64,000 nt of DNA from JAJPHW01 sp963799065. Lineage in GTDB: Bacteria; Acidobacteriota; Terriglobia; Terriglobales; Acidobacteriaceae. Both the position numbers and the translations under genes were made by a program. Below the pieces are notes generated by a model. That model did not search any database. It was not told where the DNA came from and saw only the letters and a list, made by a program, of their open reading frames with translations. The stretch covers positions 186,001 to 250,000 of the forward strand of contig CAWCVJ010000003.1 in the NCBI GenBank assembly GCA_963799065.1, written 5' to 3'. Positions 17,829-26,775 of the stretch are shown here, one piece after another. Numbering within the stretch: position 1 is the first letter of the stretch; each line of letters opens with the position of its first letter.

Positions 17829-18887
17829 ATGAAGCTGATAACTAGCAACGACGCATTGCTCAACAGCCTTTCACGCCTTCTGGGGACCTATCCGAAAGTT
17901 TCATTCGCTGTTGCTTGGGCATCAGCGAATACGGCCATATTTCGGCAGCTTGTGGCCAGGACTTCCCGGATCGAGCGGGCGGTTATCGGAACCCATTTTT
18001 ACCAAACTCACCCTGACGTCGTCGACACCTTCGTCACGAAAAACTCGGAGGCGTGCCTGCTGGTCTCGCAATTGGACGACCATGCATCCTCAGTCGAAAA
18101 ACAGATCGCGTCCCTCATCGGCGCTTACTGGGACAAAGCTGTTCCGGTCGACAAGGACTCAGCTGTCGCGTATCGCTCGCTCTGGGCCGCAAGCCGGCCG
18201 GCCTTGAAGCGACTGTCAGGCAGCTATGGCAAGACCAAAGCGCGAAAGCCCCCAACGGGCTCATCCGTTATGTCGATGTCCTGGAATTCGTTTCTAAGTG
18301 TCCTGAAAGCGGGACAGCCTCACGAGTTCAAGAAACGTTACGATTTTCTGCGTTCGATTAACAATTCGTTCCTCGAAAACCCAGATTTCGCCTCGATGGA
18401 TGTTGAGGTTAGGAAGGCCATCGCGGGCCTGCCGAACAGTTACGACACGAGATGGGGATGTTTTGGCAGCATGAAGGGCGCGGGCCGTTTTAATACAGCG
18501 ATTATCGATAACGACGTTCACATCTCGCGGGCGCTCGACAGGATTCAGCGGCAGGGGCAGGTCTCTCGATCTCAGTACGACCGGTATCTCGCGGAATTTG
18601 CGAAGGCGTTCCCGAATGGTGGCCACGGCGTGGCGACCGCCAGTCGGTTATTGGCCTTGAAACGGCCTGATCAGTTCGTTTGCCTAGATTCCAAGAACCT
18701 ACGCGAGCTCTGCAAGGATTTTGGGATCAGGCAAACGGGTATGGACTACGAGCGCTATTGGAGCGAGGTGATCGAACGAATTATGGACTCGCCCTGGTGG
18801 AATGCACCTCGACCGACGGACGGCATCGGTGGGGCTGTATGGGATGGAAGGGCGGCGATGCTCGATTCGATCTTTTACCGGCCTTAG
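17829..18887 (+). CDS. PLD-like protein lacking the HKD segment
   Basis: A 352-residue protein. The first 75 residues match phospholipase D-like endonucleases: KLITSNDALL, SFAVAWASAN, AVIGTHFYQTHPDVVDTFV. In such proteins a HxK plus GSAN catalytic block of roughly 45 residues comes next. Here the chain goes straight to TKNSEACLLVSQLDD, which normally follows that block, so the catalytic segment seems deleted in frame. The C-terminal 200 residues form a conserved extra domain with GGHGVATASRLLALKRPDQFVCLD. AGGAG lies five bases before the ATG at 17829. It lies between two toxin-antitoxin pairs, which suggests an accessory or defence origin. The nuclease activity expected of the family should be lost. 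Confidence 0.65.
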   Translation: MKLITSNDALLNSLSRLLGTYPKVSFAVAWASANTAIFRQLVARTSRIERAVIGTHFYQTHPDVVDTFVTKNSEACLLVSQLDDHASSVEKQIASLIGAYWDKAVPVDKDSAVAYRSLWAASRPALKRLSGSYGKTKARKPPTGSSVMSMSWNSFLSVLKAGQPHEFKKRYDFLRSINNSFLENPDFASMDVEVRKAIAGLPNSYDTRWGCFGSMKGAGRFNTAIIDNDVHISRALDRIQRQGQVSRSQYDRYLAEFAKAFPNGGHGVATASRLLALKRPDQFVCLDSKNLRELCKDFGIRQTGMDYERYWSEVIERIMDSPWWNAPRPTDGIGGAVWDGRAAMLDSIFYRP

Positions 18888-19011
18888 GTCGGGACCGGCC
18901 ACCAATCCGCCTGTCTGCCTTGAGGGGAGTGGTTCGCAACGCCTTAGGCGACCTGGCTATGTGGACAGGAACGATGGGATCACCTCATCGACCAAGCAAA
19001 GCCCCTAGCGC

Positions 19012-19017
19012 TATAAT
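19012..19017 (+). promoter_or_regulatory. -10 box 7 bases before an antitoxin start
   Basis: A perfect TATAAT ends seven bases before the ATG at 19025, with no Shine-Dalgarno sequence. The arrangement is like that at 16712 and suggests a leaderless antitoxin-toxin mRNA. A possible -35 (TCGACC near 18987) is weak. Confidence 0.5.
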
Positions 19018-19024
19018 GCTGCCT

Positions 19025-19309
19025 ATGGCGAAGAACGTCATCCACGTCTCGGAGGCGGAAGCGGCCAGCGACTTCGCCGCCGTGCTGGCGCGGGTGCGCG
19101 CCGGGGCCGAGGTCGTCATCGACGGACAAGAACCCATCGTAGTGGCAGTGCGCTCCGCCACGCCGCAGCCGGGTCGATTGCTCTCTGAATCCATCGCCCT
19201 GGCCAAGGCCCATGGTTCCACCGTCACCCTTGATGGAGACTTCGCCCGCGATCTCGAAGACATCATCAACAGCCATCGGGAACCGCTAACTCCACCCGAA
19301 TGGGACTGA
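19025..19309 (+). CDS. antitoxin of a VapBC-type pair
   Basis: A 94-residue protein starting MAKNVIHVSEAEAASDFAAV, then LARVRAGAEVVIDGQEPIVV, the Phd/YefM-like fold of prevent-host-death antitoxins. The C-terminal half (FARDLEDIINSHREPLTPPEWD) is acidic and would bind the toxin. It overlaps the downstream toxin gene by ten bases. An ATG nine bases earlier (19016) overlaps the -10 box, so 19025 is preferred. Confidence 0.85.
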   Translation: MAKNVIHVSEAEAASDFAAVLARVRAGAEVVIDGQEPIVVAVRSATPQPGRLLSESIALAKAHGSTVTLDGDFARDLEDIINSHREPLTPPEWD

Positions 19310-19713
19310 TGCTCGACTCCAGCGTGGTCATCGCCGCCGAACGGCGGCGTGACACAGTCGCCGCCATGCTCGAACAAATCGTTGCTGCCACGAACGACCA
19401 GCGAGCGGTGTTGTCCGCGGTGGGGCTGACAGAACTCGTGCACGGTATTTATCGCGCGCAAACGATCGAGGCGCGGAGCCGCCGTGACGCCTTCTTGCGC
19501 GAACTGCTCGGAGACGTTGAAGTGTATCCCTATACGAAAGAGACGGCCCTCCTGGCTGGAAAAATCGACGGCGAACAACAAAGGCGTGGGGTCACGATTC
19601 CGTTCCCCGACTTGTTGATTGGAGCCACAGCGTTGGAAGTGGGCTACTCGCTGCTCACCGTCAATGCGCGCCACTTTCAGATGATCCCAGGTCTGACCGT
19701 CGTGCCGTTCTAA
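19300..19713 (+). CDS. VapC-like PIN-domain toxin
   Basis: A 137-residue PIN-domain ribonuclease. Catalytic acids appear in MLDSSVVIAAERR (Asp6), GLTELVHGI (Glu near 46), FPDLLIGATAL (Asp near 106) and TVNARHF. This is the typical VapC pattern, including LTVNARHF near the end. It follows its antitoxin with a ten-base overlap. It is a different subfamily from the toxin at 16943-17329, so the two pairs are not a recent duplication. Confidence 0.9.
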   Translation: MGLMLDSSVVIAAERRRDTVAAMLEQIVAATNDQRAVLSAVGLTELVHGIYRAQTIEARSRRDAFLRELLGDVEVYPYTKETALLAGKIDGEQQRRGVTIPFPDLLIGATALEVGYSLLTVNARHFQMIPGLTVVPF

Positions 19714-19967
19714 GCCCGGCAACACCGTTCGCTCGAAAGTGGCTCCGAATCAAGACCGTCGCCATTGACAACGGGCCGATCCCTACGATATCTTTGAGGC
19801 TTCGGGAGTCGTGCGTTTCCCCGCCTGATTGGCCTGCGCTCATTGTTGAACGCACTTCGGCGCGCACTGTGGTGCGGAGCGGCCTTCTTGAGTTTTTCAA
19901 GATCATTCGATTTTTCAGATCTTTTATTTTTCAGATATCTAGCTTTTCTAGCATTGGAGATTTTTTC

Positions 19968-20405
19968 ATGTCGTCAACTTATTTCCCCAAAGAGGGGGAT
20001 ATCGTTCGCAAGTGGTTTGTGGTGGACGCCAACGGGCTTACGCTCGGGCGCATGGCTTCGCAAGTGGCGCGGGTGCTGATGGGCAAAGAGAGCCCCAAGT
20101 ACACTCCTTTTCTGGATGCGGGCGATCACGTCATCGTCATCAATGCCGACAAGGTGAAGACCACCGGAATGAAGGCCGAGCAGAAGGAATATCATCATTA
20201 CACCGGATATCCCGGCGGTATTCGCACCGAAGAATACAAGAAGCGGCTGGTGCGCAAGCCGGAGATGATTATCGAACTCGCGGTGCAGCGCATGTTGCCG
20301 AAGAACAAGATTGGCAAGCAGATGCTCACCAAGTTGCAGGTCTATCGCGGGGATAAGCATCCTCATGAAGCGCAGAAGCCGGAAGCGCTGACGGTTCGGC
20401 AGTGA
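19968..20405 (+). CDS. rplM: 50S ribosomal protein L13
   Basis: A 145-residue L13, an early assembly protein of the large subunit. Recognisable text: KWFVVDANGLTLGRMASQVA, YTPFLDAGDHVIVINADK and MLPKNKIGKQMLTKLQVY. GGAGA precedes the ATG at 19968 by seven bases; a longer frame upstream has no L13 similarity. rpsI follows after 65 bases, the standard L13-S9 operon. The upstream region is AT-rich (TTTTTCAGATCTTTTATTTTTCAG area) and probably holds the promoter. Confidence 0.96.
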   Translation: MSSTYFPKEGDIVRKWFVVDANGLTLGRMASQVARVLMGKESPKYTPFLDAGDHVIVINADKVKTTGMKAEQKEYHHYTGYPGGIRTEEYKKRLVRKPEMIIELAVQRMLPKNKIGKQMLTKLQVYRGDKHPHEAQKPEALTVRQ

Positions 20406-20470
20406 GATTAGATCAGCCGAGAGCGATCCCGACTGAATCAAGACATTCAAGAAAAGGTTAATACTTCACG

Positions 20471-20866
20471 ATGGCTGAATTAGTGCAATATTACGGAACG
20501 GGCCGCCGCAAGACGGCGATCGCTCGGGTTTATCTTCGTCCTGGCAGCGGCGAATTCAAGGTCAACGGACGCGCGTTCGAAGAGTACTTTGTGACGCCGG
20601 CGCAGCGCTCCAGCGCGAAGGCTCCTCTGGTTTCGACCGACACGGGCGCGACCTTCAACGTGATTGCTCGCGTCGATGGCGGCGGAGTGAACGGTCAGGC
20701 CGACGCGATCAAGCTGGGCATCGCCCGCGCGCTGATGGTCTTCAACCTCGAGTTTCGCAAGAAGCTCAAGAGCGAAGGCATGGTCAGCCGCGATTCGCGC
20801 GGTAAAGAGCGCAAAAAGTACGGACAGAAGGGTGCGAGAGCACGCTTCCAGTTCAGCAAGAGATAG
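20471..20866 (+). CDS. rpsI: 30S ribosomal protein S9
   Basis: A 131-residue S9 that contacts the P-site tRNA with its C-terminal tail. Typical text: YYGTGRRKTAIARVYLRPGS at the start, VDGGGVNGQADAIKLGIARAL in the centre, and the ending KKYGQKGARARFQFSKR with the terminal Lys-Arg. Length is normal (about 130). It is co-transcribed with rplM. Confidence 0.97.
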   Translation: MAELVQYYGTGRRKTAIARVYLRPGSGEFKVNGRAFEEYFVTPAQRSSAKAPLVSTDTGATFNVIARVDGGGVNGQADAIKLGIARALMVFNLEFRKKLKSEGMVSRDSRGKERKKYGQKGARARFQFSKR

Positions 20867-20872
20867 TGGCAA

Positions 20873-20935
20873 GTTTCAAGGTTACAGAGTTTCAAGGTTT
20901 CGAAACCTTGAATCCTGCGAAACTTTGAAACCTGA
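20873..20935 (+). promoter_or_regulatory. palindromic leader between rpsI and rpsB
   Basis: A perfect 22-bp palindrome lies at 20891-20912 (TTCAAGGTTT, then CGAAACCTTGAA). Around it an imperfect outer stem pairs AGGTTACAGAGTTTC with GAAACTTTGAAACCT. The motif TTTCAAGGTT occurs twice in direct orientation. No T run follows, so it is not a simple terminator; it may be an attenuator or a control site in the leader of rpsB, about 100 bases before its start. Confidence 0.5.
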
Positions 20936-21032
20936 TTCAAAAATACTTCCCGCGCCTTGGCTCGGGCGGGAATGGCAATCCGGGGCAGCCCCTTGCGGTG
21001 AGCGCCGGATGCAGACTCAACAAGGAGGTTCA

Positions 21033-21941
21033 TTGGCTAACATCACCATGAAGGAGTTGCTCGAAGCGGGCGTTCACTTCGGGCATCAGACGAAGCGCTG
21101 GAATCCCAGGATGAAGGAATACATCTTCGGAGAGCGCAACGGGATCTACATTATCGATTTGCAGAAGACGCTCAAGATGTTCAAAGAGGCGTCGAAATTT
21201 GTGCAGGATTTGGCGGCCGATGGCCGCATTATCCTCTTCGTGGGGACGAAGCGACAGGCGCAGGACGCCATCGCCGAAGAGGCCACCAAGTGTGGCGGAT
21301 TTTACGTCAACCAGCGCTGGCTGGGCGGACTGCTCACCAACTGGGTCACGGTGCAGAAGTCGGTGAAGCGGCTCAAGGAACTCGACGAAATGGCCACGGA
21401 TGGCCGCTACGAGTTGCTGCCCAAGAAAGAAGTCATCAAGCTGGAGCGCGAGCGCAAGCATCTTCAGGCGAATTTGGCCGGCATCAAGAATATGAACCGC
21501 CTGCCGGATGCGATCTTCGTCATCGATTCCAATAAGGAGCAGATCGCGGTACGCGAGGCTCGCAAGCTCGGGATTCCAGTGGTTGCAGTCGTAGACACGA
21601 ATTGCGATCCGACCGAAGTGGATTACGTGATTCCCGGCAACGACGATGCGCTGCGCGCGATTCGCCTGTTCGCCTCGAAGATTTCGGATTCCATCGCCGA
21701 AGGCGCGCAGATGATCAGCGACAAGCAGATGGCCGACATACATGCCGCTGCCGTGGCAGAAGCCGCCGCCGCAGACGCACTGGCCGAAGCACCGCTGGGC
21801 TTGAGCGCGGAAGAGCTGGCCGGAACGGCCGACGAAATCACCATGGAAGACGCGCTGGGAGCGGGAATCCGCAAGCAGCCTGAAGCAGTCGCGGCGCCGG
21901 TGGAAGATGAAGCCGCTCAGGTCGAGCATCAGTCGCTGTAA
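21033..21941 (+). CDS. rpsB: 30S ribosomal protein S2
   Basis: S2 of 302 residues; the core has MKELLEAGVHFGHQTKRWNP, the GTKRQAQDAI helix, RWLGGLLTN and the VVDTNCDP strand. The start is TTG at 21033, with AAGGAGG five bases upstream, giving the usual (M)ANITMKELL N-terminus. It is about 60 residues longer than the E. coli protein because of an Ala/Glu-rich, probably disordered C-terminal tail (AEAAAADALAEAPLGLSAEE area). It heads the S2-EF-Ts pair and is preceded by a palindromic leader. Confidence 0.96.
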   Translation: MANITMKELLEAGVHFGHQTKRWNPRMKEYIFGERNGIYIIDLQKTLKMFKEASKFVQDLAADGRIILFVGTKRQAQDAIAEEATKCGGFYVNQRWLGGLLTNWVTVQKSVKRLKELDEMATDGRYELLPKKEVIKLERERKHLQANLAGIKNMNRLPDAIFVIDSNKEQIAVREARKLGIPVVAVVDTNCDPTEVDYVIPGNDDALRAIRLFASKISDSIAEGAQMISDKQMADIHAAAVAEAAAADALAEAPLGLSAEELAGTADEITMEDALGAGIRKQPEAVAAPVEDEAAQVEHQSL

Positions 21942-22048
21942 TCGAACTGGGGCGTCCGGCCTGAATCTGAGGCTGGATGCAGGCATCAAATTATTATTAG
22001 CAGGAACGCTGGACGTAAAGAAACGCCTGAGAGCAAAGAGCAAGGTTT

Positions 22049-22080
22049 GACCCGCGCGGGTCGTCTGGCGCGGGCTTTGT
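22049..22080 (+). promoter_or_regulatory. GC-rich hairpin between rpsB and tsf
   Basis: A perfect 14-bp palindrome GACCCGCGCGGGTC lies at 22049-22062, and CCCGCGC (22051-22057) can alternatively pair with GCGCGGG (22068-22074), followed by CTTTGTT. Two exclusive foldings in the 202-base gap between rpsB and tsf suggest partial termination or attenuation that lowers tsf relative to rpsB. Confidence 0.45.
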
Positions 22081-22143
22081 TCTGTAGGAGTTGTTTTCCG
22101 CACAGACCTTCCCACTCGAAACGCAAGAAACGGAAAATCAATT

Positions 22144-22797
<654 letters not shown>

Positions 22798-22837
22798 GTA
22801 GGTGGCCTCGTTAGGAGGCCTTCCTGCAAAATCTCGA

Positions 22838-23554
22838 ATGCCGACGCCCGTTTTCAAACGCATATTGCTGAAGTTATCCGGCGAGGCCCTGGCGGCAAAC
22901 CAGGGCTTCGGCGTGGATCCTCTGCGTATTCATGAAATCGCGGCGGAGATTTCGGAAGTCCGTGCGCTCGGCGTGGAAATCGCTATCGTCGTCGGCGGAG
23001 GCAATTTCTTCCGCGGCGTCGCCCAGCAGGCCAAAGAAATGGATCGCGTCTCCGCCGACCACATGGGCATGCTCGCCACGGTGATTAACGCTCTGGCCTT
23101 GCAGGACGCACTCGAAAAGCAGGGCGTCTACACCCGCGTTATGTCGGCCATCGAGATGAACCAGGTGGCGGAGCCGTTCATCCGCCGCCGCGCCATGCGC
23201 CATCTGGAAAAAGGCCGCGTCGTGATCTTCGGAGGCGGTACCGGCAATCCTTATTTCTCGACCGACACCGCCGCTTCGCTTCGCGCCATGGAAATCAAAG
23301 CCGATGCGATCCTGAAAGCGACGCGCGTGGACGGCATCTACGACGCCGACCCTTTAATCTTCGCCGACGCCAAGAAGTTCAACGAAATTTCCTACCTCGA
23401 CGTGCTCAAACTCGGCCTCAAAGTCATGGACTCGACCGCCATCTCCATGTGCCGCGACAACAATCTTCCCATCATCATTTTCAAGCTCAACCAGCGCGGC
23501 AACATTGCCAAGGTCGTGACCGGGGAGAAGATTGGGTCGCTGGTCAGCGCGTAG
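22838..23554 (+). CDS. pyrH: uridylate kinase
   Basis: UMP kinase of the amino-acid-kinase fold, converting UMP to UDP. Visible blocks: KRILLKLSGEAL at the start, VGGGNFFRG, DRVSADHMGMLATVINALAL, FGGGTGNPYFSTDTAASLRA and TRVDGIYDADP. From ATG 22838 it has 238 residues, the family norm. An earlier GTG at 22802 is possible. A small hairpin (GGCCTC, loop GTTAG, GAGGCC at about 22804-22820) lies between tsf and this start and includes the GGAGG that would be a rather distant ribosome-binding site, so its folding could tune pyrH translation. Confidence 0.96.
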   Translation: MPTPVFKRILLKLSGEALAANQGFGVDPLRIHEIAAEISEVRALGVEIAIVVGGGNFFRGVAQQAKEMDRVSADHMGMLATVINALALQDALEKQGVYTRVMSAIEMNQVAEPFIRRRAMRHLEKGRVVIFGGGTGNPYFSTDTAASLRAMEIKADAILKATRVDGIYDADPLIFADAKKFNEISYLDVLKLGLKVMDSTAISMCRDNNLPIIIFKLNQRGNIAKVVTGEKIGSLVSA

Positions 23555-23678
23555 GAACGAGAGTTTATAGTTGAGTTAGGTATATTACGGATTCCAGATA
23601 ATCGCCCAAGCGTTACCCTCCTGTCCTGAACCAGTTCAGTAACTCGCCTCCTGCATCAGATGCGGTAGAGTTCTCTAA

Positions 23679-24443
23679 ATGATTTTCAAGACGGCCGATT
23701 ACGTCGAGGCTTATGGCATTCGCGCCAGGTATGCGCGCGACGTGCATGAACTTGACGGCCGCGGCGGGCGACAGGCTCTTACCCGCTTCGTGAACCAGAA
23801 CATATTAGACGGAACTAGCCTTCGCCCAGGAGATCGCCTGCTCGACATCGGATGCGGAGACGGAGCGCTGCTGAGTCTTGCTGCGGAAAAAGGGATTAAG
23901 CAGGCTCTCGGACTACAAGCAACCGAGTTCGAGGCTACGCGACTACGCGCCCTGGGACTAAGCGTTTCGCGGGGCTTGACGGACAGCCTCCCTGTACCTG
24001 ATGCGAGCGCGAGTGTCGTGGTTTGCAACGGTGTGCTGGTGATCGTGCCGAGCGAGAGGATTCCTGCGAGCCTTAAAGAGATCGCGAGAGCGGCTGAGCC
24101 AGGCGCTCGGATCTGGCTGGGAGAAATTCCTCGGACGCCAGAGCAGGAGGGAATTCCACGCCACAAATCGGCTTCGGCCATGCTCTGGTATCTGTTGCGG
24201 AAACGCGGTCTTCGGACATTCTTAGGAATGTGCCGCGGGCTGTTGTGGCGCACTCTGCGGCGTGAACCGATCATATTCAATTCCGCAACGCTAACGCAAT
24301 TTTGGGCCGAGCCACAAGATTTTATTCAGACGGCCGCGGCTGCTGGCTTAGCTCTCGTTGACCATTTTCCACACCAGGAACTGAACCATCACGGGGTGGC
24401 TGTCGTCTCGCAGACCCGTTTCGATTACTTGTTCACGAAGTAA
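23679..24443 (+). CDS. class I SAM-dependent methyltransferase
   Basis: A 254-residue methyltransferase of the Methyltransf_11 type. Motif I is LDIGCGDGALL (about residue 50), motif II/III ends with VVVCNGVLVIVP, and EIARAAEPGARIWLGEIPR follows. The substrate is unknown; the later part (about 160-254) is more basic, with RKRGLRTFLGMCRGLLWRTL. It has no Shine-Dalgarno sequence; a TAGAGT box ends seven bases before the ATG. It is an odd guest between pyrH and frr, which are normally adjacent. Confidence 0.8.
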   Translation: MIFKTADYVEAYGIRARYARDVHELDGRGGRQALTRFVNQNILDGTSLRPGDRLLDIGCGDGALLSLAAEKGIKQALGLQATEFEATRLRALGLSVSRGLTDSLPVPDASASVVVCNGVLVIVPSERIPASLKEIARAAEPGARIWLGEIPRTPEQEGIPRHKSASAMLWYLLRKRGLRTFLGMCRGLLWRTLRREPIIFNSATLTQFWAEPQDFIQTAAAAGLALVDHFPHQELNHHGVAVVSQTRFDYLFTK

Positions 24444-24496
24444 TTTATGGCTAGCGAGTTATCCTGCTCAAGCCCCCGTTTATCGTCGGCACAGTT

Positions 24497-24502
24497 TATA
24501 AT
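24497..24502 (+). promoter_or_regulatory. -10 box upstream of frr
   Basis: A perfect TATAAT lies 37 bases before the frr start. The matching -35 is poor. It suggests that frr has its own promoter, as expected since a methyltransferase gene separates it from pyrH. Confidence 0.45.
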
Positions 24503-24539
24503 CTAGCGTTTCGATTCCGTAATTCTGGGAGATTTTCTT

Positions 24540-25121
24540 ATGGCTACGATGGCTGGCATTCCTGCCCTAAAAGAAACGTATGTGCAGTTGAAGACGCGCA
24601 TGGACAAAGCCGTTGACGACTTCCGCAAAGCGATGGCGTCCACGCGCACGGGGCGGGCGTCCGTGCATATGGTCGACAATATCAACGTCGAATACTACGG
24701 CTCGTTCATGCCGCTGAACCAAGTCGCGCAGGTGCACGCGCCGGAGCCGCAGCTGATCACGATTCAGCCCTTTGATCCCACCGCACTGCCCGCGATTGAG
24801 AAAGCGATTCGCACCGCCGACCTGGGATTGAATCCCATGAATGACGGAAAGATCGTCCGCGTCCCCGTGCCGCCGCTCACCGAAGACCGCCGCAAAGACA
24901 TGGTCAAGCAGTTGCACAAAGTTCTGGAAGAACATCGTACCGCCGTACGCAACATTCGCCGCGACGGAAACGACGCCATCAAGAAGGCGCTCAAAGACAA
25001 GAAAGTCAGCGAAGACGAAGAGAAGCGCTCGATGGACGAGATCCAAAAGCTGACAGATGACGAGATCAAGAAGATGGAAGAGATGAGCAAGGTAAAAGAA
25101 AAAGAAGTGATGTCGGTCTAG
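24540..25121 (+). CDS. frr: ribosome recycling factor
   Basis: RRF splits post-termination ribosomes together with EF-G. Typical text: KTRMDKAVDDFRKAMASTRTGRAS, then VEYYGSFMPLNQVAQV, IQPFDPTALPAIEKAIR, and VPVPPLTEDRRKDMVKQLHK. Length is 193 residues against 185 usual, with about seven extra N-terminal residues. GGGAG precedes the ATG. Confidence 0.96.
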   Translation: MATMAGIPALKETYVQLKTRMDKAVDDFRKAMASTRTGRASVHMVDNINVEYYGSFMPLNQVAQVHAPEPQLITIQPFDPTALPAIEKAIRTADLGLNPMNDGKIVRVPVPPLTEDRRKDMVKQLHKVLEEHRTAVRNIRRDGNDAIKKALKDKKVSEDEEKRSMDEIQKLTDDEIKKMEEMSKVKEKEVMSV

Positions 25122-25345
25122 TCGCCGCGCTCAAAGCGGACCGCGTCCCTCAGTGTTTCCTCTGTGAAACCTTAGCGGCCTCTGTGTTGAAGACTTTGGG
25201 GCTTAGCCAAACGCCCGGAAGTCCAATACAATCGGGCACTTGGACGATGGCCCGCGGTAACGAAACAACTTTACAATCAGCGTGTTTCAATCTCCGTACC
25301 ACGAATTCGCAGATCCCCCACAAACCCGGTACCTGGAGATTACTC

Positions 25346-26722
25346 ATGAAACGCATATTAGGACTCTCAGCAATTCTTGCGCTGGCAGCGCTGGCTTTGG
25401 CTTGTGGTGGCGGAACTACGGCGTCCGGCGGTGCCTCAAATCCGCAGTCGCAGGTCTTCGTGACCGGTGAGGACGCACCCCTACCCTCGGTCGTCGCCTT
25501 CAACGTCACCATCAACAGCATTAAGCTCAACAACAGCACAACTTCGGTGACGGCTTTGTCGACTCCGACCACGGTGGACTTCGGGCGCTTGGTCGGCATG
25601 CGCTCGCTGCTGGGTTTCAACACGATTCCGGCGGGAACCTATACCAGCGCCACTTTCACGCTAGCGAATCCGGTTATTTCCTACGTTGACTTAACTCAAG
25701 ATCCTCCTACACTGAGCCAACTCGACGGCACGCTGACCACTTCGACTGTGACGGTGTCGTTCCCGACGGCGATGGTGGTTGGCGCCAACGACCTCGGCGG
25801 CCTGCATATCGATTTCGATGTGCGCAAATCGCTTCAGACCGACTCCAACGGCCAGATCACAGGCGTGGTTGATCCAACCATCGAGATCATGGCGGTCTCG
25901 GCTTCGGACGACGCAGGCCAGATCACCGAATTCACTGGCAGCGTAATTTCCGTTGCCGCAGCCTCGAATCAGTTCACCATGCAAGGGCCTTACGGCTTCC
26001 AAGAAGTTATCGACGTGAACTCTTCGACGAAGTTTAATGGCAGCTATACGATCAATAACCTGCCTTCGCAATCGATCACCGCCGTGGAAGGCACGGTGCA
26101 GGACGACGGCAGCATTCTGGCCAGCGAAGTGGAAGTCGTCTCAACCGACAAGTCATTCATCTCGGGGCGCATCCTCGCCGTGAACCCGACCAGCGGCCCG
26201 GTGCAATCGGTGACCATGTTCGTAGGTGAAACGCTGCCCGCGCTGCAAAGCATTCCGGTGGATTCGGTGCAGACCATCGACCTCAGCGGCGTGCCTGCAA
26301 ATCGATTCGACGTCTGCTTCTTTGACAATTGGTTCACCACGCTCCTGTTCAACAACTCTTCGCTGATCGTGGGCCAGCGCATCTTCATCGGCGGCACCTA
26401 CGATACGACGACCAACGTGTTCACGCCGTCGATGGTTTCACTGCGGCGTCAAGGAACAGTGGGTTCGCTGCAAGCCAACAGCGTCAGCATTACCAACGGA
26501 AATCTGGGCAGCTTCCAGCTCGCGAACGATGGTTTGCTTGAGTTCTCGGCCAACGGTCCTTTCACGGTGGAGACCGGGAACTTGACGAACTTCATCAACA
26601 TCGACGGGCTGACTGGCCTCGAGTCTGCGGGGTCCGCTGAAATTGTGGCGCGCGGGCTGGTCTTCAAAGATGCTAACGGGCAGCCGCAGATGTGGGCACA
26701 TCGCGTTCGCATCCTGCCATAG
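25346..26722 (+). CDS. secreted lipoprotein with DUF4382/DUF5666-type domains
   Basis: A 458-residue lipoprotein: signal MKRILGLSAILALAALALAC with the lipobox Cys at residue 20, followed by a short Gly/Ser linker. The first half has the DUF4382 look (VVAFNVTINSIKLNN, then PAGTYTSATFTLANP and LHIDFDVRKSL). The second half has repeated beta strands of DUF5666 type (EGTVQDDGSILASEVEV; GSAEIVARGLVFKDANG). Both are common acidobacterial envelope domains without known function. GGAGATTACTC before the ATG fixes the start. A strong terminator follows. Confidence 0.8.
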   Translation: MKRILGLSAILALAALALACGGGTTASGGASNPQSQVFVTGEDAPLPSVVAFNVTINSIKLNNSTTSVTALSTPTTVDFGRLVGMRSLLGFNTIPAGTYTSATFTLANPVISYVDLTQDPPTLSQLDGTLTTSTVTVSFPTAMVVGANDLGGLHIDFDVRKSLQTDSNGQITGVVDPTIEIMAVSASDDAGQITEFTGSVISVAAASNQFTMQGPYGFQEVIDVNSSTKFNGSYTINNLPSQSITAVEGTVQDDGSILASEVEVVSTDKSFISGRILAVNPTSGPVQSVTMFVGETLPALQSIPVDSVQTIDLSGVPANRFDVCFFDNWFTTLLFNNSSLIVGQRIFIGGTYDTTTNVFTPSMVSLRRQGTVGSLQANSVSITNGNLGSFQLANDGLLEFSANGPFTVETGNLTNFINIDGLTGLESAGSAEIVARGLVFKDANGQPQMWAHRVRILP

Positions 26723-26743
26723 CTTGAAACTGTTCGTGATCCA

Positions 26744-26775
26744 GCCGGCCATCCGCGAGGATGGCCGGCTTTTTA
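26744..26775 (+). terminator. rho-independent terminator
   Basis: An 11-bp perfect stem, GCCGGCCATCC (26744-26754) with GGATGGCCGGC (26759-26769), has a GCGA tetraloop and is followed by TTTTT. It lies 21 bases after the lipoprotein stop codon. Confidence 0.95.
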
